A DNA stretch of 64,000 bases from Alphaproteobacteria bacterium. GTDB taxonomy: Bacteria > Pseudomonadota > Alphaproteobacteria > Micavibrionales > Micavibrionaceae. A program made the translations under genes and the position numbers. Shown one piece after another: positions 8,141-17,505 of this stretch. How positions within the stretch are numbered: position 1 is the first letter of the stretch; the number at the start of each line of letters is the position of its first letter. The DNA lies in contig JAJFGR010000007.1 in assembly GCA_021776025.1 (NCBI GenBank), forward strand, positions 372,001 through 436,000, written 5' to 3'. The notes under the pieces are model-generated. The model was not told the origin of the DNA, made no database searches, and was given only the letters and a program-made list of their open reading frames with translations.

Positions 8141-9250
8141 TTAAGCAAGTGCACAACTAGCCTGTTCTTTGATTACCTTGTACAAGGATTGATGTTGGTT
8201 TGCCAATGCATGTCTGAATTCAGGGGTCATGCAGTGGTCTGTCATTTGTGCAGCGCTCTCTCTGGTATCGTGGCCCATGCTGACCACAGCCAGATATTCC
8301 TCTCCCTCTCCCTCTCCCTCTCCCTCTCCCTCTATTCGGATAAGCGCTTGCTGGCAACGTCCGGCCATAGTAGTGAAGCCTGTTTTGCAAAAAATAAGTT
8401 GTTGACCACTGTTTTTAAGCGTTTGGCCTTTTGATTTTTTCACGGAGGGGCTGGTATGCTCCAACTCATGTTGTTTGCCGTTTTGTTTCTGAGCATCTAA
8501 AATTTTTATGGTGAATTTTTTCGTGTCTTTCGGCGGCATGGTCCAGAGCTTCATGATATTGCCAATGCGGGTTTTTTCACGCATTTCTTCTGCAATACAC
8601 TGTAACAAGCGTATTTGGTCATCCGGGGTTGTCGCGCTTTTCACGGATGTTGTGGTTTCTCCTTTGGGGTCAAAGCCAATAACATTGGTATATGTTGTGT
8701 CGTCCATGTTGAGATGTTTCGCCATATTATTCATTCGTCGTATAATAGGTTCCTGATCCCCCTCTGCCGGGAGATTTTTAAGACCATGCCTCAATGTTTC
8801 GGCTGCACGTGCATCGGAGTATGAGATTAAAGCTAGGAGGAGGTCCTTTATGCTTATGTGTCTTCCAGGTTTTAAGGCTCCAATGACCTGAACGTCTTTT
8901 GGAATAATTTGCGGGTCTAAAACGCTTTCGGGAACTTCGAGAAGGGTTGAGTCTTTAAAATCTTTATTGGCCGGGTCGGCGATGTGTTGCGCCACTATCA
9001 AGGCCAGCATCGTTTTGGCAAGGGAGGCCGGGGGCCTGGTTTCGTTTGCTTGGTACGCAAACAGTTCAGAGCATTTGTTATGTACGGCAAACTGGGGTTC
9101 AGTTGCAATTGAGGGTTTTGTTGAAGAAAATTCTTTTTTTATGTCTTCCAACAAGTCGCCGCCGCCAAACATTCCTGCTGCGGCAACAGTGGCAAAATCA
9201 GTTGATACTCTTAGTATAAAGTCCCTTCGTGTTACAAGCTTATTAGTCAT
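8141..9250 (-). CDS. D-alanyl-D-alanine carboxypeptidase-like protein (S11), Tat-exported
   Basis: A penicillin-binding-protein-type serine peptidase, predicted to trim peptidoglycan stem peptides in the periplasm. The N terminus has a twin-arginine motif TRRDFIL (residues 7-13) followed by a hydrophobic stretch. Active-site motifs are SLAK (Ser76, Lys79) and KTG (289-291). The middle motif, normally SxN (SGN), reads SYS at 143-145 followed by Asp146, so the asparagine is replaced and activity may be altered. Residues about 307-317 are a Glu-Gly dipeptide repeat encoded by a hexanucleotide repeat just after the KTG strand. At 369 residues it is near family size but the C-terminal beta domain seems short. 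It lies in a minus-strand accessory patch with the unknown gene upstream. Confidence 0.8.
   Translation of the reverse strand: MTNKLVTRRDFILRVSTDFATVAAAGMFGGGDLLEDIKKEFSSTKPSIATEPQFAVHNKCSELFAYQANETRPPASLAKTMLALIVAQHIADPANKDFKDSTLLEVPESVLDPQIIPKDVQVIGALKPGRHISIKDLLLALISYSDARAAETLRHGLKNLPAEGDQEPIIRRMNNMAKHLNMDDTTYTNVIGFDPKGETTTSVKSATTPDDQIRLLQCIAEEMREKTRIGNIMKLWTMPPKDTKKFTIKILDAQKQNGKQHELEHTSPSVKKSKGQTLKNSGQQLIFCKTGFTTMAGRCQQALIRIEGEGEGEGEGEEYLAVVSMGHDTRESAAQMTDHCMTPEFRHALANQHQSLYKVIKEQASCALA
8299..8333. repeat. Hexanucleotide microsatellite (CCTCTC)5 plus partial copy
   Basis: Five perfect CCTCTC units and a partial CCTCT. In the minus-strand peptidase gene they encode alternating Glu and Gly. 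Because the unit is six bases, gain or loss of units changes the repeat length by two residues and does not shift the frame. Confidence 0.95.
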
Positions 9251-9381
9251 AATTTTTGTTTATGTGTTTTCTCTAGAAAAGTAAAGTTTTTATTTGTTTG
9301 GCTTTTCTTTGGCGAATGGGTGCGGCGCGCTCGTGGGCTCTGCTGAGCCTGTCGTTGTGCAGGGCATGAAAGGCTAGGCTA

Positions 9382-9945
9382 TTATATTTCTATGTTATGC
9401 TCATCGTAGGGGGTCTCTTCCAAATTTTCTGCCCCAAAATAGAGCGCCATTTTTTCATGAATCTCAATTATTTTTTCTTTTTGAGTTTTAACTGTTTCGA
9501 ATTCTCCAGTGAGGCCAGCTGAATCAGGAAAGGCCCTGTTGGATATTTCCTGCAATGGAAGATCAAGAGAGACAGCTGAGAGATTAGGCTTCACGTCCTC
9601 ACCCTTAAGCTTTTTGAACACATCTTTCACTTCCTTGGCATTTATAATGGCGTCGAATATGGCTTGGTCGAGCATTTTGTTGGCCGCTTCATCGTCAGGG
9701 CCATCAAAGCTATAAACTTCCTTTTTAGGGTGAGCCCGGAGAATTTCTTTATGCTTATCGTTAGAGAGGACGATATTGGAGAATTCCTGCAATGTGAGGT
9801 CAAGGTCGAAATTCGGGTGATCGTTGATCATGTTCTTATCATTAAAGAATTTGAGGAGAACTTTCACTGTATGGTTATTCGCAGCAGACCCTATTATGGC
9901 TTCGCTGAGCTTTGTATAGGCTTCATTGAGTTCTCTATCGTCCAT
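9382..9945 (-). CDS. Unknown protein with an internal duplication
   Basis: Function not recognised. The 187-residue acidic protein, with no signal peptide or membrane segment, has two copies of a unit of about 50 residues: one contains LDLTLQEFSNIVL (about residues 48-60) and the other LDLPLQEISNRAF (about 128-140), each preceded by a helix of the form LxxAI. This suggests two tandem helical domains or a pseudo-dimer. The start at 9945 is the first ATG; an in-frame TTG at 9990 would add 15 residues. The ribosome binding site is weak (AAAAGAAAA). It is upstream of, and same-strand as, the S11 peptidase, 131 bases apart, which allows but does not prove co-transcription. Confidence 0.7.
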   Translation of the reverse strand: MDDRELNEAYTKLSEAIIGSAANNHTVKVLLKFFNDKNMINDHPNFDLDLTLQEFSNIVLSNDKHKEILRAHPKKEVYSFDGPDDEAANKMLDQAIFDAIINAKEVKDVFKKLKGEDVKPNLSAVSLDLPLQEISNRAFPDSAGLTGEFETVKTQKEKIIEIHEKMALYFGAENLEETPYDEHNIEI

Positions 9946-10043
9946 AATCAATTTTCTTTTGCTGTAGGCGTGGTTGTAAATGTTATGCAAACTATAGGAA
10001 GCTTTACCGTGCTGTCAATAGTTTGTCTAAATGCCAACAATCT

Positions 10044-10071
10044 TTGACGAATATCTCCATTTATGATTAAA
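10044..10071 (+). promoter_or_regulatory. Possible ispG promoter
   Basis: TTGACG (10044-10049), 16-base spacer, ATTAAA (10066-10071). If used, transcription would start almost at the ATG (10079), implying a leaderless or nearly leaderless mRNA; there is no good Shine-Dalgarno there. Confidence 0.3.
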
Positions 10072-10078
10072 CGGGGCC

Positions 10079-11323
10079 ATGGTTTCTTTGCCCCAAACTC
10101 CGCGTCACAAAACGCATGAAGTAAAGGTTCGTAATGTCACTCTTGGTGGTGGCGCGCCTGTGCTTGTGCAGTCGATGACCAATACGGATACGGCGGATGT
10201 TGAGAAGACGTTTAAGCAGGTGAAAGAGCTGTTTTTGGCTGGCTCAGAAATTATCCGCGTTACCGTGAATAATGATGAGGCTGCGAAGGGCGTGATTGCC
10301 CTGCGTGAGCGCCTTGAGAAAGAAAGCCTTGATGTGCCTCTGGCCGGGTGTTTTCATTATAACGGCCATACGCTGCTGAGCGATTATCCTGATCTATGTC
10401 AGGCGCTTGATAAATACCGCATTAATCCTGGCAATGTTGGGTTTGGGAAAAAGCATGATGCGCAGTTTGAGGTGATGCTGGAGAAGGCTGCGGAATATAA
10501 CAAGGCGGTGCGCATTGGCGTGAATTGGGGCTCGCTTGATGCAACTCTTGCGACCAAGCTTATGGATGAGAATGCGGCTTTGGCAGAGCCTTTGGACGCG
10601 GACAGCGTGATGCGCGAGACATTAGTGCAATCTGCCCTTATAAGTGCGGAGAAGGCTCTACAGGTGGGTTTGCGTAAAGATCAGATTATTCTCTCGGCTA
10701 AAGTTTCCCGTGTTCAAGACCTCATTGCTGTTTATCGAGAGCTGGCAAAGCGCAGTGATTATGCTTTGCATCTCGGTCTGACCGAAGCGGGGATGGGGTC
10801 AAAAGGTATTGTAGCGACTGCTTTGGGTGAGGGGATCCTTCTGAATGAAGGGATTGGTGATACGATCCGCGCGTCCTTAACTCCTGAGCCGAATGGGGAC
10901 CGGACATTAGAGGTGAAGGTTTGTAAGGAGGTTTTGCAGGCGCTTGGTTTGCGTTCTTTTGCGCCGGAAGTGGCGGCGTGTCCGGGATGTGGACGTACGA
11001 CGTCTACGGTGTTCCAGGAATTAGCGAAGGATATTGAGCAGTATCTTGATAAGAAAATGCCGGTCTGGAAAGAAGAGTACTCCGGCGTGGAAGAGCTAAA
11101 GGTTGCCGTGATGGGCTGCATTGTGAATGGGCCGGGCGAATCCAAGCATGCCGATATTGGTATTTCATTGCCCGGTACAGGTGAGTCTTCCGTTGCCCCT
11201 GTTTTTATTGATGGGAAAAAAGCCCACACACTGCGCGGGGAGACAATCGCGCAAGATTTTCAAACGCTCGTTGAAGAGTATGTTGAAAAACGTTTTGGCG
11301 ATGCGCATACTAAAGCTGCATGA
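10079..11323 (+). CDS. ispG: 4-hydroxy-3-methylbut-2-enyl diphosphate synthase (IspG/GcpE)
   Basis: It converts MEcPP to HMBPP in the methylerythritol phosphate pathway to isoprenoids, using a 4Fe-4S cluster. The 414 residues show [11 protein letters not shown] near residue 30, the TIM-barrel core, and the cluster cysteines in ACPGCGRT (about 302-309) and [11 protein letters not shown] (about 343-353). Dxr of the same pathway is also in this window (52404-53594), as is UppS, which uses the product. The ATG at 10079 matches the family N terminus. The stop overlaps the gabD start in an ATGA, so the two are translationally coupled. Confidence 0.96.
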   Translation: MVSLPQTPRHKTHEVKVRNVTLGGGAPVLVQSMTNTDTADVEKTFKQVKELFLAGSEIIRVTVNNDEAAKGVIALRERLEKESLDVPLAGCFHYNGHTLLSDYPDLCQALDKYRINPGNVGFGKKHDAQFEVMLEKAAEYNKAVRIGVNWGSLDATLATKLMDENAALAEPLDADSVMRETLVQSALISAEKALQVGLRKDQIILSAKVSRVQDLIAVYRELAKRSDYALHLGLTEAGMGSKGIVATALGEGILLNEGIGDTIRASLTPEPNGDRTLEVKVCKEVLQALGLRSFAPEVAACPGCGRTTSTVFQELAKDIEQYLDKKMPVWKEEYSGVEELKVAVMGCIVNGPGESKHADIGISLPGTGESSVAPVFIDGKKAHTLRGETIAQDFQTLVEEYVEKRFGDAHTKAA

Positions 11324-12771
11324 AACTCAAAAACCAAAAACTTCTGACAGGAAAAACCTATGTAGGCGGCAAGTGGCTTGATGGCTCTAAGAGCTTTGAG
11401 GTTACGAATCCGGCGAATGGTGACACGATCGCTGAGGTTGCGGATCTTGATGTGGCTGATGTTAAGGGCGCTATTAAGGCGGCGAATGATGCGCTTCCTG
11501 CATGGGCGGCTAAGTCAGCCAAGGAGCGGGCGTCGCTGCTGCGTAAATGGTTTGACCTCATTGTTGCTAATGCGGACGACCTTGCTGCCATTCTGACGGC
11601 GGAGCAGGGCAAGCCGTTGTTCGAAGCTAAAGGTGAAGTGCTTTACGGCGCGAATTTTCTTGAATGGTTTGCCGAGGAAGGCAAGCGCGTTTATGGCGAT
11701 ATCATTCCTTCTAACGTTCCGGGATCGCGGATGATGGTGCTGAAGCAGCCTATCGGCGTTTGCGCAACGATCACCCCGTGGAATTTCCCATCAGCGATGA
11801 TTACCCGCAAGGTTGGTCCGGCGTTGGCGGCGGGCTGTACAATGGTTAGCCGTCCGGCCTCGCAAACACCGCTTTCGGCAACGGCTTTGGCGGTGCTCGC
11901 GGAAGAGGCGGGGATTCCGGCTGGGGTGTTCAATGTGATTACAGGCACGGATGCGCGCGGCGTGGGCGCTGAGCTTTGTGAAAATGAAGCGGTGCGGAAG
12001 TTGTCCTTTACAGGCTCCACGGAAGTTGGCCGCATTTTGATGAAGCAGTGCGCGGATGGGATTAAGAAAATCTCACTCGAGCTTGGCGGGAATGCCCCGT
12101 TCATTGTGTTTGATGATGCGGATATAGACGCCGCCGTGGATGGCGCGATGATCTGCAAGTTCCGTAATGCTGGGCAGACCTGCGTGTGTGCCAACCGCAT
12201 TTATGTGCAGGACAGCGTTTATGATGAATTTGCCGAGAAACTTGCGGCTAAAATCAAAGCCCTCAAAATTGGTGATGGCGCAGAAGATGGCACAGATATA
12301 GGCCCGATGATTGATGAAGCCGGTATGCAAAAAGCGCAGGAGCATATTGCTGATGCGCTTGATAAGGGTGCAGAGCTTGTGATGGGTGGGCAGCCGCATG
12401 AAGCAGGTGAGTTGTTCTTTGAGCCGGCTTTGTTGACCGGTGTAACCAAAGAGATGCAGGTGGCAAGCGATGAAACATTTGGCCCAGTTGCGCCGCTCTT
12501 TAGTTTTACCGATGAAGCGGATGTGATTGCCCAAGCCAATGATACGATCTACGGTCTGGCTTCATACTTTTATGCCAAGGATAACGCGCGGATATGGCGG
12601 GTTTCTGAAGCTCTGGAATACGGCATGGTGGCGGTGAATAAACCGATTTTATCGACAGAGGTCGCACCTTTTGGCGGCATCAAGCAATCCGGCATTGGCC
12701 GTGAAGGTTCCAAATATGGCATCGATGAATATCTTGAAATGAAATACGTCCTTATGGGCGGGCTGGATTAA
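11320..12771 (+). CDS. gabD: NAD(P)-dependent succinate-semialdehyde dehydrogenase
   Basis: It oxidises succinate semialdehyde to succinate, the last step of GABA breakdown. The 483-residue aldehyde dehydrogenase has [18 protein letters not shown], the cofactor motif FTGSTEVGR, the general base Glu254 in LELGGN and the nucleophile Cys288 in [11 protein letters not shown]; the second Cys two residues on is typical of GabD. The C-terminal [15 protein letters not shown] is also GabD-like. Substrate is inferred from family. Its ATG overlaps the ispG stop by four bases; no metabolic link with ispG is obvious, and no gabT is nearby. Confidence 0.9.
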   Translation: MKLKNQKLLTGKTYVGGKWLDGSKSFEVTNPANGDTIAEVADLDVADVKGAIKAANDALPAWAAKSAKERASLLRKWFDLIVANADDLAAILTAEQGKPLFEAKGEVLYGANFLEWFAEEGKRVYGDIIPSNVPGSRMMVLKQPIGVCATITPWNFPSAMITRKVGPALAAGCTMVSRPASQTPLSATALAVLAEEAGIPAGVFNVITGTDARGVGAELCENEAVRKLSFTGSTEVGRILMKQCADGIKKISLELGGNAPFIVFDDADIDAAVDGAMICKFRNAGQTCVCANRIYVQDSVYDEFAEKLAAKIKALKIGDGAEDGTDIGPMIDEAGMQKAQEHIADALDKGAELVMGGQPHEAGELFFEPALLTGVTKEMQVASDETFGPVAPLFSFTDEADVIAQANDTIYGLASYFYAKDNARIWRVSEALEYGMVAVNKPILSTEVAPFGGIKQSGIGREGSKYGIDEYLEMKYVLMGGLD

Positions 12772-12826
12772 AGATGTTGCGCTGCACCTTGCCTTTATTT
12801 GGATTTTTGGCAAAATGCGCGCATCT
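12772..12826 (+). other. Nested inverted repeat between gabD and ald
   Basis: AGATG-tt-GCGC (12772-12782) can pair with GCGC-g-CATCT (12817-12826), and inside it TTGCC (12789-12793) with GGCAA (12809-12813). It could end gabD transcription or form a structured leader before ald. AGAAAGG (12832-12838) is the ald ribosome binding site. Confidence 0.4.
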
Positions 12827-12846
12827 TAATCAGAAAGGTCATTATT

Positions 12847-13968
12847 ATGCTTATTGGCGTTCCCAAGGAAATTAAAACACTCGAACATCGCGTGGGGCTT
12901 GTGCCTTCGTCGGTTGTGGAATTTGTGCGAAACGGCCATGACGTTTTGGTTGAAACCGGAGCAGGGGCCGCGATTAACTTCGCTGATGCGGACTATGAAG
13001 GAGCTGGTGCAAAAATTGCGAGCAGCGCTGCTGAAGTGTTTGAAAAGGCCGAAATGATTATCAAGGTGAAAGAACCACAGCCCGGTGAGTGCAAGATGCT
13101 GCGCCCCGATCAAGTTCTGTTTACTTATCTCCACCTTGCGGCTGACCCTGCACAAGCGCAAGGCCTTATGGATTCGGGGTGTACGGCTATTGCCTATGAA
13201 ACGGTTACCGCGAAAGATGGACGCACCTTGCCGCTTCTTCAGCCGATGAGTGAGGTTGCGGGGCGGCTTTCTGTTCAAGTGGGCTCATACCACCTGCAAA
13301 AGCATAAAGGTGGTACAGGGCGGCTGATTGGTGGTGTTCCGGGGGTTAAGCCAGCTGAGGTTCTTATTATTGGCGGCGGTGTCTCGGGATTTCATGCGGC
13401 GCAGATGGCAACGGGGCTGGGTGCGAATGTCACGATTCTTGAAAAATCGAACGAGCGTATGCGCTTTTTGGATGAGTATTTCCATGGCCGTGCGAACATT
13501 GTGTATTCCAATGTTGATACTGTGGAGCGGGCTGTGCAAACGGCTGATCTTGTTATCGGCGCGGTTTTGATTCCCGGCGCGTCGGCGCCCCAACTGATTA
13601 GTAAAAAGATGCTCTCAACAATGTTGCCCGGCGCTGTTTTTGTCGATATTGCGATTGATCAGGGCGGTTGTGCGGAAACCAGCAAAGCGACGACGCATGA
13701 TAATCCGACCTATGTTGTGGATGGGGTTGTACATTACTGCGTGGCGAATATGCCCGGCGCAGTGCCTTTGTCATCGGCTTTGGCGCTTAATCATTCCGTG
13801 TTGCCATATGCGCTGGATTTGGCCAATAAGGGTTGGAAGCAGGCTTTAAGCGATAATCCCAATTTCCTTGAGGGCTTAAATGTTTGTGAGGGTAAAATCA
13901 CCCATAAAGCCGTTGCCGAGGCTCTTGATTTCGACTTTAATCCGGCTGAGGAAAGTTTAGCGGCTTAA
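12847..13968 (+). CDS. ald: Alanine dehydrogenase
   Basis: NAD-dependent reversible deamination of L-alanine to pyruvate. The 373 residues begin MLIGVPKEIKTLEHRVGL, the family N terminus, which together with AGAAAGG upstream sets the start at 12847 rather than an in-frame ATG at 12799. The substrate-site lysine is in IIKVKEPQ (about residue 75) and the catalytic histidine in YLHLAADP (about 96). The Rossmann motif is GGGVSGFHAAQMATGLGA near residue 175. Length and motifs are normal. Confidence 0.95.
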   Translation: MLIGVPKEIKTLEHRVGLVPSSVVEFVRNGHDVLVETGAGAAINFADADYEGAGAKIASSAAEVFEKAEMIIKVKEPQPGECKMLRPDQVLFTYLHLAADPAQAQGLMDSGCTAIAYETVTAKDGRTLPLLQPMSEVAGRLSVQVGSYHLQKHKGGTGRLIGGVPGVKPAEVLIIGGGVSGFHAAQMATGLGANVTILEKSNERMRFLDEYFHGRANIVYSNVDTVERAVQTADLVIGAVLIPGASAPQLISKKMLSTMLPGAVFVDIAIDQGGCAETSKATTHDNPTYVVDGVVHYCVANMPGAVPLSSALALNHSVLPYALDLANKGWKQALSDNPNFLEGLNVCEGKITHKAVAEALDFDFNPAEESLAA

Positions 13969-13972
13969 AACT

Positions 13973-14003
13973 GTTAAATGCCGTTGACAGGAAGGCATTT
14001 AAC
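13973..14003 (+). promoter_or_regulatory. Perfect 10-bp inverted repeat enclosing a -35 box
   Basis: GTTAAATGCC (13973-13982) and GGCATTTAAC (13994-14003) are exact reverse complements around the 11-base loop GTTGACAGGAA. It begins four bases after the ald stop codon. The loop contains TTGACA, the -35 of the tRNA-Asp promoter. As RNA it could be an ald terminator lacking a T run; as DNA it could be an operator. Confidence 0.6.
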
Positions 14004-14013
14004 TTGATATTAA
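13984..14013 (+). promoter_or_regulatory. tRNA-Asp promoter
   Basis: Consensus -35 TTGACA (13984-13989), 18-base spacer, TATTAA (14008-14013), 16 bases before the tRNA. Confidence 0.6.
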
Positions 14014-14029
14014 AACGCTACTCAAATGC

Positions 14030-14106
14030 GCGGGTGTAGCTCAGTTGGTTAGAGCGCCGCCCTGTCACGGCGGAGGCCGCGAGTTCAAGTCTCGTCACTC
14101 GCGCCA
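14030..14106 (+). tRNA. tRNA-Asp (anticodon GTC)
   Basis: 77 bases; acceptor GCGGGTG/CACTCGC, D arm AGCTCAGTTGGTTAGAGC, anticodon arm CCGCC-CTGTCAC-GGCGG with anticodon GTC, T arm GCGAG-TTCAAGT-CTCGT, G73 and encoded CCA. Confidence 0.97.
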
Positions 14107-14197
14107 TTTGAGTTTTCTATCCAGTATATTGTTTGCGTGTGTATGAAATATGCTCGTATCGTTTGAGCGTATAGAAGCAATCATATACAGTTTCCTT

Positions 14198-14599
14198 ATG
14201 GACGCAGTTTTAGAAAATAAGAAAATCCTTATAATTGATGATGAGCAGACGATGCTTGAGATTGTTACGGCCGTTCTCAAGCGTGCGGGAGCATTTCCAA
14301 CAGGTATCAGTTCTGTCAAAAATGCCTTAAAAGCGTCAAAAGTTGAGCAGTTTGACGCGATTATTCTTGATCGCTATATGCCTGAATGTGATGGTCATGA
14401 TGTTCTTAAACAGCTAAAGTCCTCTCCTGAAACGAAAACAACGCCGGTCATTATGTTGACGGGTGAAAAAGACATCAACGAGGTTAAAGAGTCTGTAAAG
14501 CTTGGGGCTGTTGGTTATATTACCAAACCTTTTACGCCTAAAGATTTTTTGAGTCAGCTGGACAAAGTTTTGGAAAGTAAATTCAAAACTGATAGTTGA
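14198..14599 (+). CDS. Single-domain response regulator (CheY-like)
   Basis: A stand-alone phosphoacceptor receiver domain with no output domain. Over 133 residues it has the acidic pair Asp14/Asp15 in IIDDEQ, the phosphoacceptor Asp58 in IILDRYMPE, Thr88 in MLTGE and Lys110 in YITKPF. It probably acts by protein-protein contact in a phosphorelay or chemotaxis-type circuit; no kinase is nearby to name the partner. The start at 14198 places the first strand at the usual distance; an in-frame ATG at 14150 would add 16 residues. A weak hairpin AGGTG-AATT-CGCCT (14608-14621) with a nearby T-rich stretch follows the gene. Confidence 0.88.
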   Translation: MDAVLENKKILIIDDEQTMLEIVTAVLKRAGAFPTGISSVKNALKASKVEQFDAIILDRYMPECDGHDVLKQLKSSPETKTTPVIMLTGEKDINEVKESVKLGAVGYITKPFTPKDFLSQLDKVLESKFKTDS

Positions 14600-14645
14600 T
14601 GAACTTAAGGTGAATTCGCCTGAATTCTATGTTTCTTTTTGCCTT

Positions 14646-14673
14646 TTGCGATGTTAAAACAAAGAACTAATAT
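14646..14673 (+). promoter_or_regulatory. Probable promoter of the nuoA-F operon
   Basis: TTGCGA (14646-14651), 16-base spacer, TAATAT (14668-14673), 20 bases before the nuoA ATG. Confidence 0.5.
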
Positions 14674-14693
14674 AAATCTTTTCAAGAAACATT

Positions 14694-15065
14694 ATGGCCC
14701 CTGAAGAACTCCTTATTAATTATTTGCCCATTTTGCTGTTTATTGTGGTTGCGGCCGGGGTTTCTGTTGTGATGATTATGGGTTCCTTATTGATGGGCAA
14801 TCAGAAGCCTGACCCTGAGAAGCTCTCTGCTTATGAGTGTGGGTTTGACGCCTTTGCCGATGCGCGGAACAAGTTCGATGTGCGGTTTTATCTCGTTTGT
14901 CTGCTGTTCATCATTTTTGATCTGGAGATTGCATTTTTGTTTCCGTGGGCCATTTCACTGGGGGCGATCGGCATTTTTGGCTTTTGGTCTATGATGGTGT
15001 TTTTAACGGTGCTGACTGTCGGGTTTATTTATGAATGGAAAAAGGGCGGTCTCGATTGGGAGTAA
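14694..15065 (+). CDS. nuoA: NADH-quinone oxidoreductase subunit A
   Basis: Small membrane subunit of respiratory complex I at the junction of the peripheral and membrane arms. The 123 residues have three hydrophobic segments (about 8-30, 62-84, 90-112) and the conserved loop [22 protein letters not shown], including the ubiquinone-site cysteine. First gene of the nuo cluster, 10 bases before nuoB. Confidence 0.96.
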   Translation: MAPEELLINYLPILLFIVVAAGVSVVMIMGSLLMGNQKPDPEKLSAYECGFDAFADARNKFDVRFYLVCLLFIIFDLEIAFLFPWAISLGAIGIFGFWSMMVFLTVLTVGFIYEWKKGGLDWE

Positions 15066-15074
15066 GGTTTAACC

Positions 15075-15650
15075 ATGGGTCACGATAAAAACATTATAGC
15101 CGCGCCGGCGTATGATTTTCGTACAGGGGTAGATGCGCCTTTGCCCGAGGAGCAGGATGTTGTTCCCGCAGCGATTTCAAAAACACTGGATGAAAAAGGG
15201 TTTTTGCTGACTTCTGCCGATAATCTGTTTGATTGGGCGCGTACAGGTTCAATGTGGCCGATGACCTTTGGTCTAGCGTGTTGCGCGGTAGAGATGATCC
15301 ATGCTTATATGAGCCGGTATGATTTAGACCGTTTCGGCATCATCCCGCGCCCCTCTCCACGTCAATCCGATGTCATGATTGTGGCCGGTACACTCACTAA
15401 TAAAATGGCTCCGGCCCTGCGCCGGGTCTATGATCAAATGCCGGAGCCGCGTTGGGTGGTGTCCATGGGCAGTTGCGCCAATGGCGGCGGGTATTACCAT
15501 TATTCCTATTCCGTGGTGCGGGGTTGCGACCGCATCGTACCGGTTGATATTTACGTGCCGGGCTGTCCGCCAACAGCAGAAGCGCTTGTTTACGGTTTGC
15601 TTCAGCTTCAGAAGAAAATTCAACGTGAAGACACGAGGATTGCACGGTAA
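15075..15650 (+). CDS. nuoB: NADH-quinone oxidoreductase subunit B
   Basis: Carries the terminal 4Fe-4S cluster N2, which passes electrons to quinone. The ligands are visible: the adjacent cysteines in GLACCAVEM, the cysteine in [15 protein letters not shown] and that in [12 protein letters not shown]. The 191 residues include an N-terminal extension of about 35 residues ([12 protein letters not shown] and on) typical of alphaproteobacteria. Its stop overlaps the nuoC start by one base. Confidence 0.97.
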   Translation: MGHDKNIIAAPAYDFRTGVDAPLPEEQDVVPAAISKTLDEKGFLLTSADNLFDWARTGSMWPMTFGLACCAVEMIHAYMSRYDLDRFGIIPRPSPRQSDVMIVAGTLTNKMAPALRRVYDQMPEPRWVVSMGSCANGGGYYHYSYSVVRGCDRIVPVDIYVPGCPPTAEALVYGLLQLQKKIQREDTRIAR

Positions 15651-16300
15651 TGGCCACGGATGCTCTCAAAGATCTGGCAGATTACATTATGGAGAAGCTT
15701 GCAGGCTCGGTTGTGAGCTATGAGTTTTTTAATGGTGAGTTATCACTGAATGCCAAGCGCGCCGAGATTAAGCGTATTCTCAATTTTTTGCGTGATGATA
15801 AAGAATGCTCATTTCGGCTATTGCTTGATGTGTGCGGGGCTGATTACCCTGATAGGCCTGAACGTTTTGATGTAATTTATAATCTTCTGTCCATGCGGCA
15901 CAATCATCGTGCGCGGGTGAAAATCACCACCTCTGAAGAGCAGTCGATAGACTCTGTGACGGATATTTTCAGCGCGGCGGGATGGTTTGAGCGTGAAGTA
16001 TGGGACATGTATGGCGTGCTGTTTGATGGCAATATTGATTTGCGGCGTATCCTTACAGACTATGGCTTTGAAGGTCATCCGCAGCGTAAGGACTTCCCCC
16101 TGACGGGTTATGTTGAGCTGCGCTATGACGACGAGCTTAAGCGCGTGGTGTATGAGCCTGTGAAACTGACACAGGATTTTCGCAATTTTGATGCGCTCTC
16201 ACCATGGGAAGCCATCACCGACATGCAGCTCCCGGGGGATGAAAAAGCTATGAAGCCCGAGCATGGCTGGAAAAGTACGAAAACGGGGAGCGGCTCATGA
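15650..16300 (+). CDS. nuoC: NADH-quinone oxidoreductase subunit C
   Basis: The 30-kDa peripheral-arm subunit that braces NuoD. The family signature [15 protein letters not shown] followed by [19 protein letters not shown] lies near residues 110-150. It is a separate 216-residue protein, not the NuoCD fusion of enterobacteria. It overlaps nuoD by four bases (ATGA). Confidence 0.96.
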   Translation: MATDALKDLADYIMEKLAGSVVSYEFFNGELSLNAKRAEIKRILNFLRDDKECSFRLLLDVCGADYPDRPERFDVIYNLLSMRHNHRARVKITTSEEQSIDSVTDIFSAAGWFEREVWDMYGVLFDGNIDLRRILTDYGFEGHPQRKDFPLTGYVELRYDDELKRVVYEPVKLTQDFRNFDALSPWEAITDMQLPGDEKAMKPEHGWKSTKTGSGS

Positions 16301-17505
16301 GCGCAGAGAAACAAGACCTCGATATTGCTGAAGAAACGCAGATCAAGCCTTTTACGATGAATTTCGGGCCGCAGCACCCAGCGGCGCATGGTGTGCTCCG
16401 CCTTGTTCTTGAAATGGAAGGGGAGATTATAGAGCGTGCCGATCCGCATATTGGCCTGCTCCACCGTGGCACGGAGAAGCTGATCGAGCATAAAACCTAT
16501 ATGCAGGCTTTGCCGTATTTTGACCGTCTTGATTATGTCTGTCCGCTGAATCAGGAACATGCTTTTGCTCTGGCAACAGAAAAACTCCTCGGTATTACGG
16601 TGCCCAAGCGTGGGCAATATATTCGCGTTTTATTTTGTGAGCTCAGCCGTGTGATTAATCATATCTTCAACATCACAACCTTTGCTCTTGATGTGGGGGC
16701 TGTTACTCCTGCGCTGTGGGGGTTTGAGGAGCGTGAGAAGGGCATGGAGTTTATTGAGCGCGTGTCCGGTGCGCGGCTACACTCGAATTACTTTCGCACT
16801 GGCGGCGTTGCGCAGGATATGCCTGCAGGTTTGCTCGAGGATATGGCCGAATGGGTCGAAGAGTTGCCAAAATTCCTTACTGATCTTGAATCGCTGTTGA
16901 CCAATAACCGCATTTTCAAACAGCGGACTGTTGATATTGGCATCGTCACAGCTGATGAGGCCCGAGATTGGGGTTTTAGCGGGCCGATGCTGCGTGCATC
17001 CGGTGTACCGTGGGATCTGCGCAAGGCGCAGCCTTACGATTCATATGAAGAGTTTGATTTTGATATTCCCACCGGCAAGACCGGAGATTGTTATGCGCGT
17101 TACCTTGTGCGGATGGCGGAGATTTATGAATCATTGAAAATTATGAAGCAGGCGATTGAAAAGATGCCTGACGGTGATGTGAAATCCAACGATTACAAAG
17201 TTTGCCCGCCGCCGCGCGCTGAAATGAAAAGCTCGATGGAGGCCATGATTCACCACTTTAAGCTGTATTCGGAAGGTTACCACGTTCCTGCGGGGGAGAC
17301 TTACACCGCTGTTGAAGCGCCGAAGGGTGAGTTCGGTGTTTATTTGGTTGCCGATGGGTCGAACAAGCCCTATCGCTGCCGCATTCGCGCGCCGGGCTTT
17401 GCCCATCTGCAAGCGCTTGATTTTATGAGCCGCGGGCATCAGCTTGCCGATACGGTATCTATCATCGGCTCGCTTGATATTGTGTTTGGGGAGATTGATC
17501 GATAA
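16297..17505 (+). CDS. nuoD: NADH-quinone oxidoreductase subunit D
   Basis: The 49-kDa subunit, related to hydrogenase large subunits, that forms the quinone pocket with NuoB. The N-terminal [18 protein letters not shown] and later [30 protein letters not shown] and [14 protein letters not shown] are the family hallmarks. 402 residues, normal length. The next gene, nuoE, starts immediately after its stop. Confidence 0.97.
   Translation: MSAEKQDLDIAEETQIKPFTMNFGPQHPAAHGVLRLVLEMEGEIIERADPHIGLLHRGTEKLIEHKTYMQALPYFDRLDYVCPLNQEHAFALATEKLLGITVPKRGQYIRVLFCELSRVINHIFNITTFALDVGAVTPALWGFEEREKGMEFIERVSGARLHSNYFRTGGVAQDMPAGLLEDMAEWVEELPKFLTDLESLLTNNRIFKQRTVDIGIVTADEARDWGFSGPMLRASGVPWDLRKAQPYDSYEEFDFDIPTGKTGDCYARYLVRMAEIYESLKIMKQAIEKMPDGDVKSNDYKVCPPPRAEMKSSMEAMIHHFKLYSEGYHVPAGETYTAVEAPKGEFGVYLVADGSNKPYRCRIRAPGFAHLQALDFMSRGHQLADTVSIIGSLDIVFGEIDR

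Noticed and set aside
8189-8434. Plus-strand ORF with a Ser-Leu repeat
   Set aside because: It is the antisense reading of the (CCTCTC)n tract within the S11 peptidase gene; no ribosome binding site and no family resemblance.
12263-12534. Overlapping minus-strand ORFs inside gabD and other long genes
   Set aside because: They are shadows of strongly supported genes and show no protein family features.
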